Source: Sipunculus nudus (taxonomy: Eukaryota > Annelida > Sipuncula > Golfingiida > Sipunculidae). From it: 64,000 nucleotides of DNA. The notes below the pieces were generated by a model. The model worked only from the letters and a program-made list of their open reading frames with translations. It ran no database searches and was not told the origin of the DNA. Position 1 is the first letter of the stretch, and each line of letters starts with the position of its first letter. Of the stretch, positions 53,693-64,000 are shown piece by piece. Location of the stretch: the NCBI GenBank assembly GCA_026874595.1, contig CM049308.1:17730001-17794000 (forward strand). The letters run 5' to 3'. Made by a program: the position numbers and the translations under genes.

Positions 53693-54644
53693 TGTCAAGG
53701 CCCTGACCCCGATCTGGACCAGATTGGTCCAGAAAGAATCCCGATCGGGATTGAGTCCTGCTTAAACCCTGATCGGGATTTGGGCTAAACCATTGCTGGA
53801 CCAGATCCCGATCAGGGTTTCGGCCAGACTGAATCCTGATCGGGATTAGGCCTGAACCAGTCATTGATTGGCCTGGACCAATTCCCGATTGGTCCAAACC
53901 AAATTCCAAGCAAGATTCTGACCAGTCCAAACCCTGATCAGGATCTGGTTCAGCCCAAATCCTGATTCAGACTGTGAGTTGACATATTACTAAATAAAGG
54001 CTCTAGCACATACTTCTGCATAAATTAAGGACCTTTCACCTTAGTTCTGCTACTCTTGACAAAGTTTTATACATACTAAACTTCAAATGCACAGTTAGTT
54101 TAACAAGTGAATATTAGCAGGACTTGTACCTGACATGAATTAATTAATGGAATAAAAGAATACTAAGTACTGACTTTTGTGGCACATGTTTACCTTTGGA
54201 AAAAATCAAAATATGTTAAATGTGATAAATAAGAATTTTTCTGGCTTGTATAACCTGTTTGCATCATGTATGTATGAATCAAAATAATTAATTTCTGTAT
54301 CTCAAATAAATAAAATCATAAATATAAATAATTTTAAATTAATTTGATAATTAAAAAGAGCCTTGTGGACAAAAAGTTATTGCAAGTAGATTATGTATCT
54401 AAAATAAACAAAAATAAAAATAATTTTAAATTGATTTACTGTAACTGTATCTCATTACTAAGCAAGTAGATACAGTTATGAGCTGGATCAGGGGTATGGG
54501 TTGCCATAACCTTTAACTGATTACACAGGAAATCATTCTCTTTGTTATTAGTTGAAGATTGGGAATAAGGCAGCACTGAATCCCGATCGGGATTTGTTCC
54601 TGACCAATCGCTGATTTGTCCAGATTGGAATCTGGGAGTTGACA
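53693..54644. mobile_element. 952-bp TGTCAA...TTGACA element with GATCGGGAT palindromes
   Basis: Begins TGTCAAGGCCCTGACCCCGA and ends GGGAGTTGACA, flanked by TTCC on both sides (53689-53692, 54645-54648), a possible 4-bp target duplication. The left 290 bp and right 80 bp carry CCCGATCGGGAT palindromes and share the TGTCAAGGCCC start with the 44042 family. The interior is AT-rich. Another GTTGACA occurs at about 53978, so the true right border could be there. Confidence 0.7.
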
Positions 54645-55149
54645 TTCCCATACATTAAAAAATAGACCCTGACTTCACGTGTAGAAATCTATTAATGTTC
54701 TCCTATTTATTCAATCTACATAGTAAATTTGGCCTGATCAGTGCTATTGTAAATATATTGTATAAATTACCAGTCAATTATATAGTACAGTGAACCTGTT
54801 TATACTGAAGTTAAACATTTTTTCTGTGGCAGTAACTGGTAATCCCACCTTGAAACTGCAATGCTTATGCCAGGACATTTATACAGTAATTCAAGCTGAG
54901 TGCTGTGACCCATGGGTCTCTTATAAGTAGAGTGAACCGGTTCTTATAGCAGGGGTAAAGTTTAAATTTCTCACCAGTACCAAAGTGTATTTCATACAAC
55001 AGGAGACATTGTATCTCAAAGGAGTACTTGGCTTTGAAGTACTCTTGATACTAAGAATAACTTACTTTAATCTGTAGGTCTTAAATAAGTCTGCTTTGTT
55101 TTTATTGATTTTCCTGCAAGGTATGGAGAAGTGAAGATTTAGAAGCTGT

Positions 55150-57430
55150 GTACTGTTACTGTATGTCATTAGCCACTCATCATGAAACCTGTACACCATA
55201 ACTGTATCTCATTAGCCACTCTGTCATGGAAACTGTTTCCTGTTACTGTATCTTATTAGCCACTTGGTCATGGAAACTGTTTACTGTTACCGTATTTCAT
55301 TAGCCATTCAGTCATTGAAACTGTTCACTGTTACCATATTTTATTAGCCCCTTAGTCATGGAAACTGTTAACTGTTACCGTATTTCATTAGCCACACAGT
55401 CATGGAAACTGTTTACTGTTACTGTATCTCATTAGCCACTTGGTCATGGAAACTGTTTACTGTTACCGTATTTCATTAGCCATTCAGTCATTGAAACTGT
55501 TCACTGTTACCATATTTTATTAGCCCCTTAGTCATGGAAACTGTTAACTGTTACCGTATTTCATTAGCCACACAGTCATGGAAACTGTTTACTGTTACTG
55601 TATCTCATTATCCACTCATTCATGAAACCTGTTTACTGTTACTGTATCTCATTATCCACTCATTCATGAAACCTGTTTACTGTTACTGTATCTCATTAGC
55701 CACTTGGTCATGGAAACTGTTTACTGTTACTGTATCTCATTAGCCACTTGGTCATGGAAACTGTTTACTGTTACCGTGTTTCATTAGCCACTCAGTCATT
55801 GAAACTGTTCACTTTTACCATATTTTATTAGCCCCTTAGTCATGGAAACTGTTAACTGTTACCGAATATCATTAGCCCCTTAGTCATGAAAACTGTTTCC
55901 TGTTACTGTATCTCATTATCCACTCATTCATGAAACCTGTTTACTGTTACTGTATCTCATTATCCACTCATTCATGAAACCTGTTTACTGTTACTGTATC
56001 TCATTATCCACTCATTCATGAAACCTTTATGAAGTTACTGTATCTCATTAGCCACTTGGTCATGGAAACAGTTTACTGTTACTGTATCTCATTAGCCACT
56101 TGGTCATGGAAACTGTTTACTGTTACTGTATTTCATTAGACACTCAGTCATGAAACCTGTTTACTGTTACTGTATCTCATTAGACACTCAGTCATGAAAC
56201 CTGTTTACTGTTACTGTATCTCATTAGACACTTGGTCATGGAAACTGTTTACTGTTACTGTATCTCATTAGGCACTTGGTCATGGAAACTGTTTACTGTT
56301 ACTGTATTTCATTAGACACTCAGTCATGAAACCTGTTTACTGTTACTGTATCTCATTAGACACTCAGTCATGAAACCTGTTTACTGTTACTGTATCTCAT
56401 TAGACACTTGGTCATGGAAACTGTTTACTGTTACTGTATCTCATTAGCCACTTGGTCATGGAAACTGTTTACTGTTACCGTGTTTCATTAGCCACTCAGT
56501 CATTGAAACTGTTCACTTTTACCATATTTTATTAGCCCCTTAGTCATGGAAACTGTTAACTGTTACCGTATATCATTAGCCCCTTAGTCATGGAAACTGT
56601 TTACTGTTACTGTATCTCATTATCCACTCATTCATGAAACTTGTTTACTGTTACTGTATCTCATTATCCACTCATTCATGAAACCTGTTTACTGTTACTG
56701 TATCTCATTATCCACTCATTCATGAAACCTTTATGAAGTTACTGTATCTCATTAGCCACTTGGTAATGGAAACAGTTTACTGTTACTGTATCTCATTAGC
56801 CACTTGGTCATGGAAACTGTTTACTGTTACTGTATTTCATTAGACACTCAGTCATGAAACCTGTTTACTGTTACTGTATCTCATTAGACACTCAGTCATG
56901 AAACCTGTTTACTGTTACTATATCTCATTAGCCACTTGGTCATGGAAACTGTTTACTGTTACTGTATTTCACTAGCAACTCAGTCATAAAACCTGTTTGC
57001 TGTTACTGTATTTCACTAGCCACTCAGTCATGAAACCTGCTTGCTGTTACTGTATTTCACTAGCCACTTGGTCATGGAAACTGTTTACTGTTACTGTATC
57101 TCATTAGACACTCAGTCATGAAACCTGTTTACTGTTACTGTATCTCATTAGCCACTTGGTCATGGAAACTGTTTACTGTTACTGTATTTCACTAGCCACT
57201 CAGTCTTGAAACCTGTTTACTGTTACTGTATTTCACTAGCCACTCAGTCATGAAACCTGTTTGCTGTTACTGTATTTTACTAGCCACTCAGTCATGAAAC
57301 CTGTTTGCTGTTACTGTATTTCACTAGCCACTAAGTCATGAAACCTGTTTGCTGTTACTGTATTTCACTAGCCACTCAGTCATGGAAACTGTTTACTGTT
57401 ACTGTATCTCATTAGCCACTTGGTCATGAA
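55150..57430 (+). repeat. 44-bp minisatellite array, about 52 units, with higher-order repeats
   Basis: Unit TTACTGTTACTGTATCTCAT followed by TAGCCACTTGGTCATGGAAA and CTGT, with variants. A 16-unit block repeats at exactly 704 bp: GAAGTTACTG at 56031 and 56735, ACCGTGTTTC at 55773 and 56477. An earlier 4-unit block repeats at about 176 bp. It lies in PACS intron 1. Repeat units are contiguous with no unique spacers, so it is not a CRISPR array. Confidence 0.95.
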
Positions 57431-58369
57431 ATTATACTCTTTTAACTTAATTATTCACTGATTTCAGAAAATGACTTACTAACATTGAATGAAACAACAA
57501 GTGATACTGAATATAATAATTGTAAATGTTGACAATAGTTAAATGTTTTAAGATGAGCATTTCCTTAGTTCATTATTCATACAGCACTAACAGCTCTTCC
57601 AGGGTCTTACATCTCATGATCTGACTTTCTGCTGGTGATAAGACCTTCCTGAGGGGACTACCAGACTGTTGCTTTTAATCCTGTATGTTGAGAGCATGTC
57701 CCAGGGCTTAGATTACAGTGTAAACACCACTCTTCAGGTTTTGAAGGACCTTGGCAGACTGTCTTTGTCCCTCTCAGTGTCAGTTGTAAATTTTAACTCA
57801 CAGCTGTAATCCCATGAGTTATGTCAGTAACAAAATGTATGTATGTGATACGGTATAAACATTTAACATATCTCTTTTAAGTCTTTAATTCCTACAGTTT
57901 GCCACCTACAGTGTGCCACTAATCCACTTGTAAACAGTTTTAACTGGAGTGCAGGATTTGGCCTGGTGGTTAAAAGTCAGGTGTAAAATTAATACTACAT
58001 TTGTAACATGTCTGCTCTGCTATCACATCTGCAGGCACAATTCAGGTATAGCATTATGTGTGCAAGATATAAATGCTAAGCACACATTGTGTGAGCAACC
58101 CCCATGCAATTCCTAGCCTCATGCAGAGAAAACCATGTAAATCTTAAATCAATAACTCTATACAAATAAAGATTTTTTCACATGGTCACATTTTTTTCAC
58201 CAGTATTTTGTAGACTCAAACAGGCCATATACCCATCCTTTTTAACATTAAAATGGACATATGTTAAACTGAAATATATTGTCATGTTTATATTCACAAG
58301 TTCAGTATGTGTCTTTGTTAACATTTTTGAATGTTTCTGCAGATAAAATTAATATAATCTTCTGTGTAC

Positions 58370-59317
58370 TGTAGAACATGTTATTTTTGCAAAACTCAAA
58401 TTACACTTATTCGCAAGGTCCAGCCTTTCGCAAGCATGTAATTTTTGCATTTTGATGGTGTTGTTTTCACACCCATGCACAAAATAAATAAATAAATAAA
58501 TTGAGGTTGCAAAATTTGTTGACAGAAGAATGGATTTTCATCAAATGTTGTGTGCTGATGGGTCTTAATGAACCTTAGCTACTCGGTATGAATAGTGGCG
58601 CCACCTGCATTATCTTCATTTTTAAGTATTTTTACCTGTATTTTTGAAAATGCTAGGTCTGTTAAACAAAGGCACAAATCCTACCCGTAAAGGCTAGAAT
58701 CATAAACCTCTGCATCCTGAGAGTTCTTCAAAAGTTCTCCTCACAAACCTGAAATTAAGTCACTGTGACCTATATTCATCAAGTTACAGGGGATGTATGA
58801 GCAGTTTGAGCACCCCAGAAATAATGTAAAATACACATAAATTGCCAGATTCCTCAGGAACGGCTACATAAATTTTCATCAAAATTGGTGTGCTTCTGGG
58901 TCTTAATGAACCTTAGCTACTGGGCATGAATGGTGGTGCCACCTACATTATTTTAATTAGTTGTCTGTGCAAGGACATGTCAACATGTCAGTCAGCTGAG
59001 CGTCATGACCCATGGGTCACTTGTTTCTATGTTGAAAGCATTCAGTTCCTGTTGACACTATACCTTGGTGCAGATGTGAAAATAAGTTTGTGTTTTTTTG
59101 TTAACGTGTTTTTCACTGAACTAATATACAAAGATTTAATTTTACAAAGGTCTAGGTAAATTGAACCTCATAATCTTGCACTGGACATGCTTACTTCTGC
59201 GAGTATTACTGAGTATGGAATGTTATTTTTGCAAGCATTTAATTTTTGCAAATCAAGGTGACCTTGCATAATTTGCAAAAATAACATGCTCGTGAAAAAT
59301 TCCAGTTCTACAGTACT
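58370..59317. mobile_element. ~950-bp element with TACTGTAGAAC ends
   Basis: The left end TACTGTAGAACATGTTATTT and the right end (inverse, GCAAAAATAACATG then GTTCTACAGTA) are inverted, with a 12-bp extra stretch at the right. TA lies at both borders. Inside are two direct units 338 bp apart, each with GGTCTTAATGAACCTTAGCT and the (A/G)GTGGYGCCACCT box (58595, 58933). Confidence 0.8.
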
Positions 59318-59915
59318 TTATTTAACAAAATTTAATTTGAACTATACCTATTCAAAAATTGTTATCCTCTGTCACACCCTATAAAGTAAAAAAGAGGTGC
59401 CTGGATTTTACCTGACCATAGATCTATAACAAGCTCAGAGTGTATAACATCTTGCTATTGCAACACCAAGAAGAATGGCTTAATATCATATATCCTCATG
59501 AAAAATCATCATGTATGTGCCAAAAGGCCAGTCATTATCCACAGATAACGAGTACTTTTTTTTTTTTATCAAATTAGCTTCTGACTGCTATGTTTGATGG
59601 CATTTAACAGAATTAATATTGCAGATTGAATTTTGTATTACTTTGTAAAGGTCATTGCTGTAATAATTGTATGTGGTTATGGCAGAATATATCTCACAAA
59701 AACAACAAAATATTTGTATAATATATACTTATGATTCTCCGTTCCCACTAGCTTATGTTAATTTTGAGGATGTACTTTTTCTTAACAATGGCTAAAAAAT
59801 TATTGCCTTCAGCACCACCAGATCTGGTTATATCAGTACAGTGGTCATAATGATATTTAAACAGGCAGGGATGGGCATCATATCATTTTGAATTTAAATG
59901 CAAAATGCCAATATA

Positions 59916-60092
59916 CAGTGGAACCCCACAACTATGACCACCCTGCAGTTGCAACCACCCCCACATTTTCAACCATTTTCTTGGTCCTGAATATACCATC
60001 CAGGTAATTTAGAGTTTCACAAATATGACCACCCCGAAATTACGACCACTTTGGTCAGTCCCCAAGGTGGTCTTAATTGTGGGGTTCCACTG
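59916..60092. mobile_element. 177-bp Tc1/mariner-like miniature element
   Basis: CAGTGGAACCCCACAA at the left and TTGTGGGGTTCCACTG at the right are perfect 16-bp inverted ends, with TA on each side (59914-59915, 60093-60094). Related to the 3' UTR copy at 23162. Confidence 0.9.
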
Positions 60093-61439
60093 TACCCATA
60101 TACAGTGTTGTAAAGACAGTGATGAAAGACTCGAGTTAGTACTTGGAATCCAGTCCGGACTCACCTTCAACTTTTTAGGGACCTGGACTCTTGACTGAGG
60201 GTCTTTGACTCAGACTCAGAGATATGGGGATAGGGTCCATCTCAAGTCCAGTAGAAGGAGGGTTCTGTCATTTGCTATAAAGTCATTTGTGTACATGTTT
60301 AAACATTTAACAAAATAAGACTAAGTTTATATAAAAAAAAACTTAACATACCAAGGTCCAAGCTTTAGCTCTGTTTCAGGAGGTAAATTCATGTAATTAA
60401 ACATTCAAGTAAAAAGCATGTGTAAAGTAACATAATAAATCTTATGGTAATCTCAATATTCATTTTAAATTTCTTTTAACTTATATATGATAATTCCCAA
60501 TGTGAACTTGTACATTACAATATACCCATCTCAACTTGTGAGTTCCGAACTCAACTGGATTCACATCTACACTGTGACATATACAACAAAGCCCTTCAGA
60601 TGACAGTCTTATGCACAAATCATCTCTGTTTGTAAACCAAGACCAGGAGGTGGCCTCCTCATTATTCTTCTTCATCACCTATTACTTATTACCTTTGGGG
60701 GGGGGGGGGATTTGAAGATGTTTATGTTTTCACCCTTGTTTGTGTAATTTTTGTTGAAGATGTGGTATGCAAAAGTAGTGAGCTGATTTTCATGAATTTT
60801 AGTGTGAAGGCTCTAATGATTCTTTCAATAATTACATGAGACCTGATGCCATCTTGAAAAAAAAATACATTTCATTCATTTTTTCTCAAAATACTCAATG
60901 TTATATCACATTCTGATTTCAGTTGAAATACGAGTTTGTGAACATAATATCACTCATTGAAAACTAAAACCAAAATTGTTAGTGAAAACAAAATTGATTT
61001 TCAGATTTTGCTTATTCTTTATTAAAATTAATGGGAGCTGAGAAGAAAGGATACCGTTTTTAAGGCTTTACTAGTTTTAGTGTCTTGACTGCAAAAGTTA
61101 TATATCCAATCTTTGTTTCTTGTCTTAAAGATTTCTTTGCTGGAAATATTGTTAGGTCATATAATTACACAACAGGACTGAGCACCATGGTCAGAGGGTC
61201 ATTTGATAGAAGAGGATAATGTTTATACCTTGCTAATTGAATATTACTGGCAAAAAATGTTTATGTGCTTTGGTTCCAGGAAGCAAATGTGAAAGTAATG
61301 GATAAACAAACACTGAAAATTAAGAAGATCAACTTGTGTGATAGTATCAGTAAAATTGATATTTATAGCTGTGGTTTTATATTTGTAGTTGTGAATACTG
61401 ATAGCAGCACTGTTACTTATTATATAGTAGTTATAAAGG

Positions 61440-61615
61440 AAAATAATTAGAAATGGACACCAGCCCATTAACTGTAGATATAGTAATTATCAATGGAAAT
61501 TATAAAATATAGACACTAGTCCAGTAACTGTAGATATAGTAATTATCAAAGGAAATAATAAAATATTGACACAAGCCCAGTAACTATATATTTAATAATT
61601 TAAAAGAAAAATAAT
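61440..61615. repeat. 56-bp tandem repeat, three units
   Basis: GACAC(C/T)AG.CCA.TAACTGTA recurs at about 61455, 61511 and 61567, with TAGTAATTATCAA between; the third unit is more diverged. Confidence 0.85.
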
Positions 61616-62919
61616 CAGATTTGGATAAAAGCCCCATCCAGTGATTAAAAAGTCAAATTAACATAATACTTTCATAGTGACATTAAATGACTCCATAATA
61701 ATTGATTATCAAAAACTGATACAGCATATTCATCCAATTGTCAATAATTTAAATAAACTGAAGATATACTATAAAAGCATTACTGGTAGTGTTCCATATA
61801 CACATAATGAAACATTTTTTATTGACTTGTGTGGAAAAAATTGGAAATTGTTCTGGTGAGCACTTTGAAAGAATTTTAGATTGCATAAACCTTGTGAATC
61901 AGCATGGAAATCAGTTGAATTTTCTTCCAGCAATATGCATGAACATTTGCTTTTTATTTATTTTTTACATACTCATGTCTATTTTTATGTAACTTATTAG
62001 ATACAATTTGAACTCATTTTCACGGAGGACCAGATGATGCCCATCTTCAAACTGTTAAGAAATATGAAGGTTGTGAGCTAACCAGTTCATCCCATGCTTG
62101 AAATACAGGTGTATTGATAGTTATTACTAGTGGTAGGAATTCGTTTTAAAATCATCATAATCAGTGATCGAAAAATAAAAACGACCCATGATCAATTTTT
62201 AATCGATTATTTTATGCACTTTCTATGTTACCTTGAAATCTGCTGTACATATACTTGTGCCTAAAATATTGACTTAAGTAAACAGTCTGACATGAACATA
62301 GGTATTCATGCTGAAACCATCAATCCACCAACATCCTAGGTTGACTTGCCGTCAGACAATGGTTGCCTGCGCGAGGTTCCATTTTAATGCTGTTCATTAA
62401 TCTGTGTTTGTATATCTCTGATATAGATTAGATTCTTTGAATGTGCATACATAATCGTTTTTAATGGATTATGCAAAAATGCAATCGATTTAATTGATTT
62501 TGAAAGAAAACGACCAATCATCAACATATTTGATTATTCGGCACACCACTTGTAATTACAAAAGAATTTTTTTTCTATCTTGGTTCTTACAACAAAATAA
62601 AACAAAATAAAAATAACACATTGTACGTCATATTATTGTGTTAAAAATGAAATCAATAACAAATATATTTTGATTTAGAGAGAAAAGCATGAGTTTGTGA
62701 GTGATCATATAAAATATTATATGATATATAATATAGCAAGCAAAGCCTGCAGGGTTAAAAATGTGATTTGAAAGTTACATGCCAGCTTGGCCTGTTGCTT
62801 AGAGTTTTCACAGACCCGCCAGGAAAATTTATCAAAAGGATACAAAACTTAGAGTATGATCTGGTTTATTTACACAAAGAACTTCAAAATAAAGCTTGAT
62901 AGCTTTTTTTCATAATTTT

Positions 62920-63530
62920 ATGTCCAGATCCAAATTGGGGTTTAGGCCAAACTGAATCTTGATCAGGATTTGGTCTGTACCATTCACTGATTTGTCTGGA
63001 CCAATTTCTGATTGGTCCACAAAAAAATTCCTGATTGGGATTCTGACCCTTCCAAACCCCTATCAGGATCTGATCCAGCCCATATCCTGATTCAGACTGA
63101 GCTGACATAATACTTAATAATGCCTTCATCACATACTTCTGATTAAATTCTAAAAAAATTACCTTTGTTCAGCCCACTCATAAACTTAAATCTAATTTCG
63201 CCGTGATAAAATTTGATTAATGCCATGCTAAACTTCAAATACATATTGGTAGTTGAACAAGTGAATTTTATTACAACTGATACGTGACATAAATTTATAA
63301 GGAATAAAAGAATACAGATTATTGTGGCACAACTTAACCTGATTAAAAAATTGTAATATGTTGTACTTTATGAATAATATTTTATACTGTCTTGTATTAC
63401 CTACATGCATCATGAATGTATAAATAAAAAAATAAGCAATAAAGTTTTTATAAATATAAACAATTTTTCATTGATTTGATTATTAAAAGAGCCTTGTGGA
63501 CATGAAGCGAGCATGTAGATACAGTTATGA
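62920..63530. repeat. Second copy of the 53693-type element
   Basis: Shares with 53850-54480: GATCAGGATTTGG-type boxes, CCTGATTCAGACTG, CACATACTTCTG, TAAACTTCAAAT, GAATAAAAGAATAC, AGAGCCTTGTGGACA and TAGATACAGTTATGAGCT in the same order. The TGTCAAGGCC end is missing or diverged, so the copy is older or truncated. Confidence 0.85.
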
Positions 63531-64000
63531 GCTCTGAAAACTCACTAAAAATTCTCTTGTTATTTTCCAGTGTTTTGAAGTTAACATTGGCAGACAACAG
63601 AACCACAGTGTAATTTGATAAACTCAAGAGAGAGACCCCTATTTGTGGAACACTTAGTAATTAATGGTACTTACCTGTAAAGTGATTCAAGCTGATTTGA
63701 AAATTTAGCATCACCTTGTGTTTTGGCCAGAATGGTACACTAGGGATGGATTTTCACATGTAATGATCACTTATAAATACTTACACTAATTTTTTTTCTT
63801 ATTTATCTATATTAATCGGCTACAGTGTTCAATTAAAGGGACATAATCAGGAGCTATATTATGCCTATTCTTTCACAGTATCAGTTAATTTATGCTTCAT
63901 AGTCATACAAAAATTTCCTAGCAACCCCCCCCCCCCCCCAGCACACAGTACCTCCCATGCAGTACCTCCCATAACACTTTTTTATGGTTCTGTGTGTGAG

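Larger units (their letters stand above)
34304..64000 (+). other. PACS intron 1 (at least 29.7 kb), repeat-filled
   Basis: From the PACS exon 1 donor to the window edge I found no exon resembling the next PACS block (expected to begin with an LCSLTL-like sequence) and no other recognisable gene. The stretch is AT-rich and packed with the repeats listed separately. Parts with nothing recognised include 34500-36300, 38050-40200, 41000-43950, 46420-47990, 57450-58360, 60100-61440 and 61620-62900. A short intronic gene or ncRNA cannot be excluded. Confidence 0.6.

Noticed and set aside
55150-57430. CRISPR-like array
   Set aside because: Units are contiguous 44-bp repeats without unique spacers, in animal intron DNA with no cas genes.
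61265-61450. PACS exon 2 candidate (61-residue frame)
   Set aside because: No similarity to the expected PACS furin-binding region sequence, and no suitable acceptor phase.

Overview
This is an AT-rich, intron-rich animal genomic window with abundant repeats. The repeat types suggest a lophotrochozoan and most likely a mollusc, probably a bivalve: non-autonomous elements with a terminal hairpin and a central tandem array, the AGGTGGCGCCACCT palindrome, 'GATCCGCCCC' type miniature elements, and many G/C homopolymers. The taxonomic call is inference. There is no sign of a bacterial, viral or organellar genome. Almost every long open reading frame lies in a repeat or in intron sequence.

Two real protein-coding genes were found, both on the plus strand. 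(1) Positions 6111-20054 hold a complete nine-coding-exon gene for a YIF1A/YIF1B-type ER-Golgi membrane protein. All exon phases join into one 311-residue reading frame, and the length matches the family. An intron appears to follow the stop codon by 8 nt, with a 3' UTR exon from 21289 to about 22.9 or 23.85 kb. (2) Position 34197 starts the first coding exon of a PACS1/PACS2-type sorting adaptor. I found no second PACS exon, so at least 29.7 kb to the right edge is read as its first intron.

Layout: 1-5.98 kb, repeat-rich flank (a two-unit degenerate repeat and two foldback elements). 6-24 kb, YIF1; intron 1 holds nested inverted-repeat elements, intron 6 holds a decayed copy of exon 7, and the 3' UTR intron holds a 36-bp minisatellite whose every unit looks like a splice acceptor. 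24-34 kb, intergenic: an inverted-terminus element with a 148-bp tandem array, a hairpin-headed 281-bp repeat pair, microsatellites and a GC-rich perfect hairpin. 34.2-64 kb, PACS intron 1: two long inverted-repeat element families with GATC palindromes, a repeat present in two copies of which one carries a 1.95-kb insertion with Helitron-like ends, a 2.3-kb array of 44-bp units with a 704-bp higher-order period, and several TA-flanked miniature elements.

The two genes both act in secretory-pathway membrane traffic (YIF1 in ER-Golgi transport, PACS in TGN/endosome sorting). Nothing in the sequence shows that their adjacency is functional. The most novel material is the mobile and satellite DNA, above all the 51-53 kb insertion, whose empty target site can be read from the sister repeat copy.
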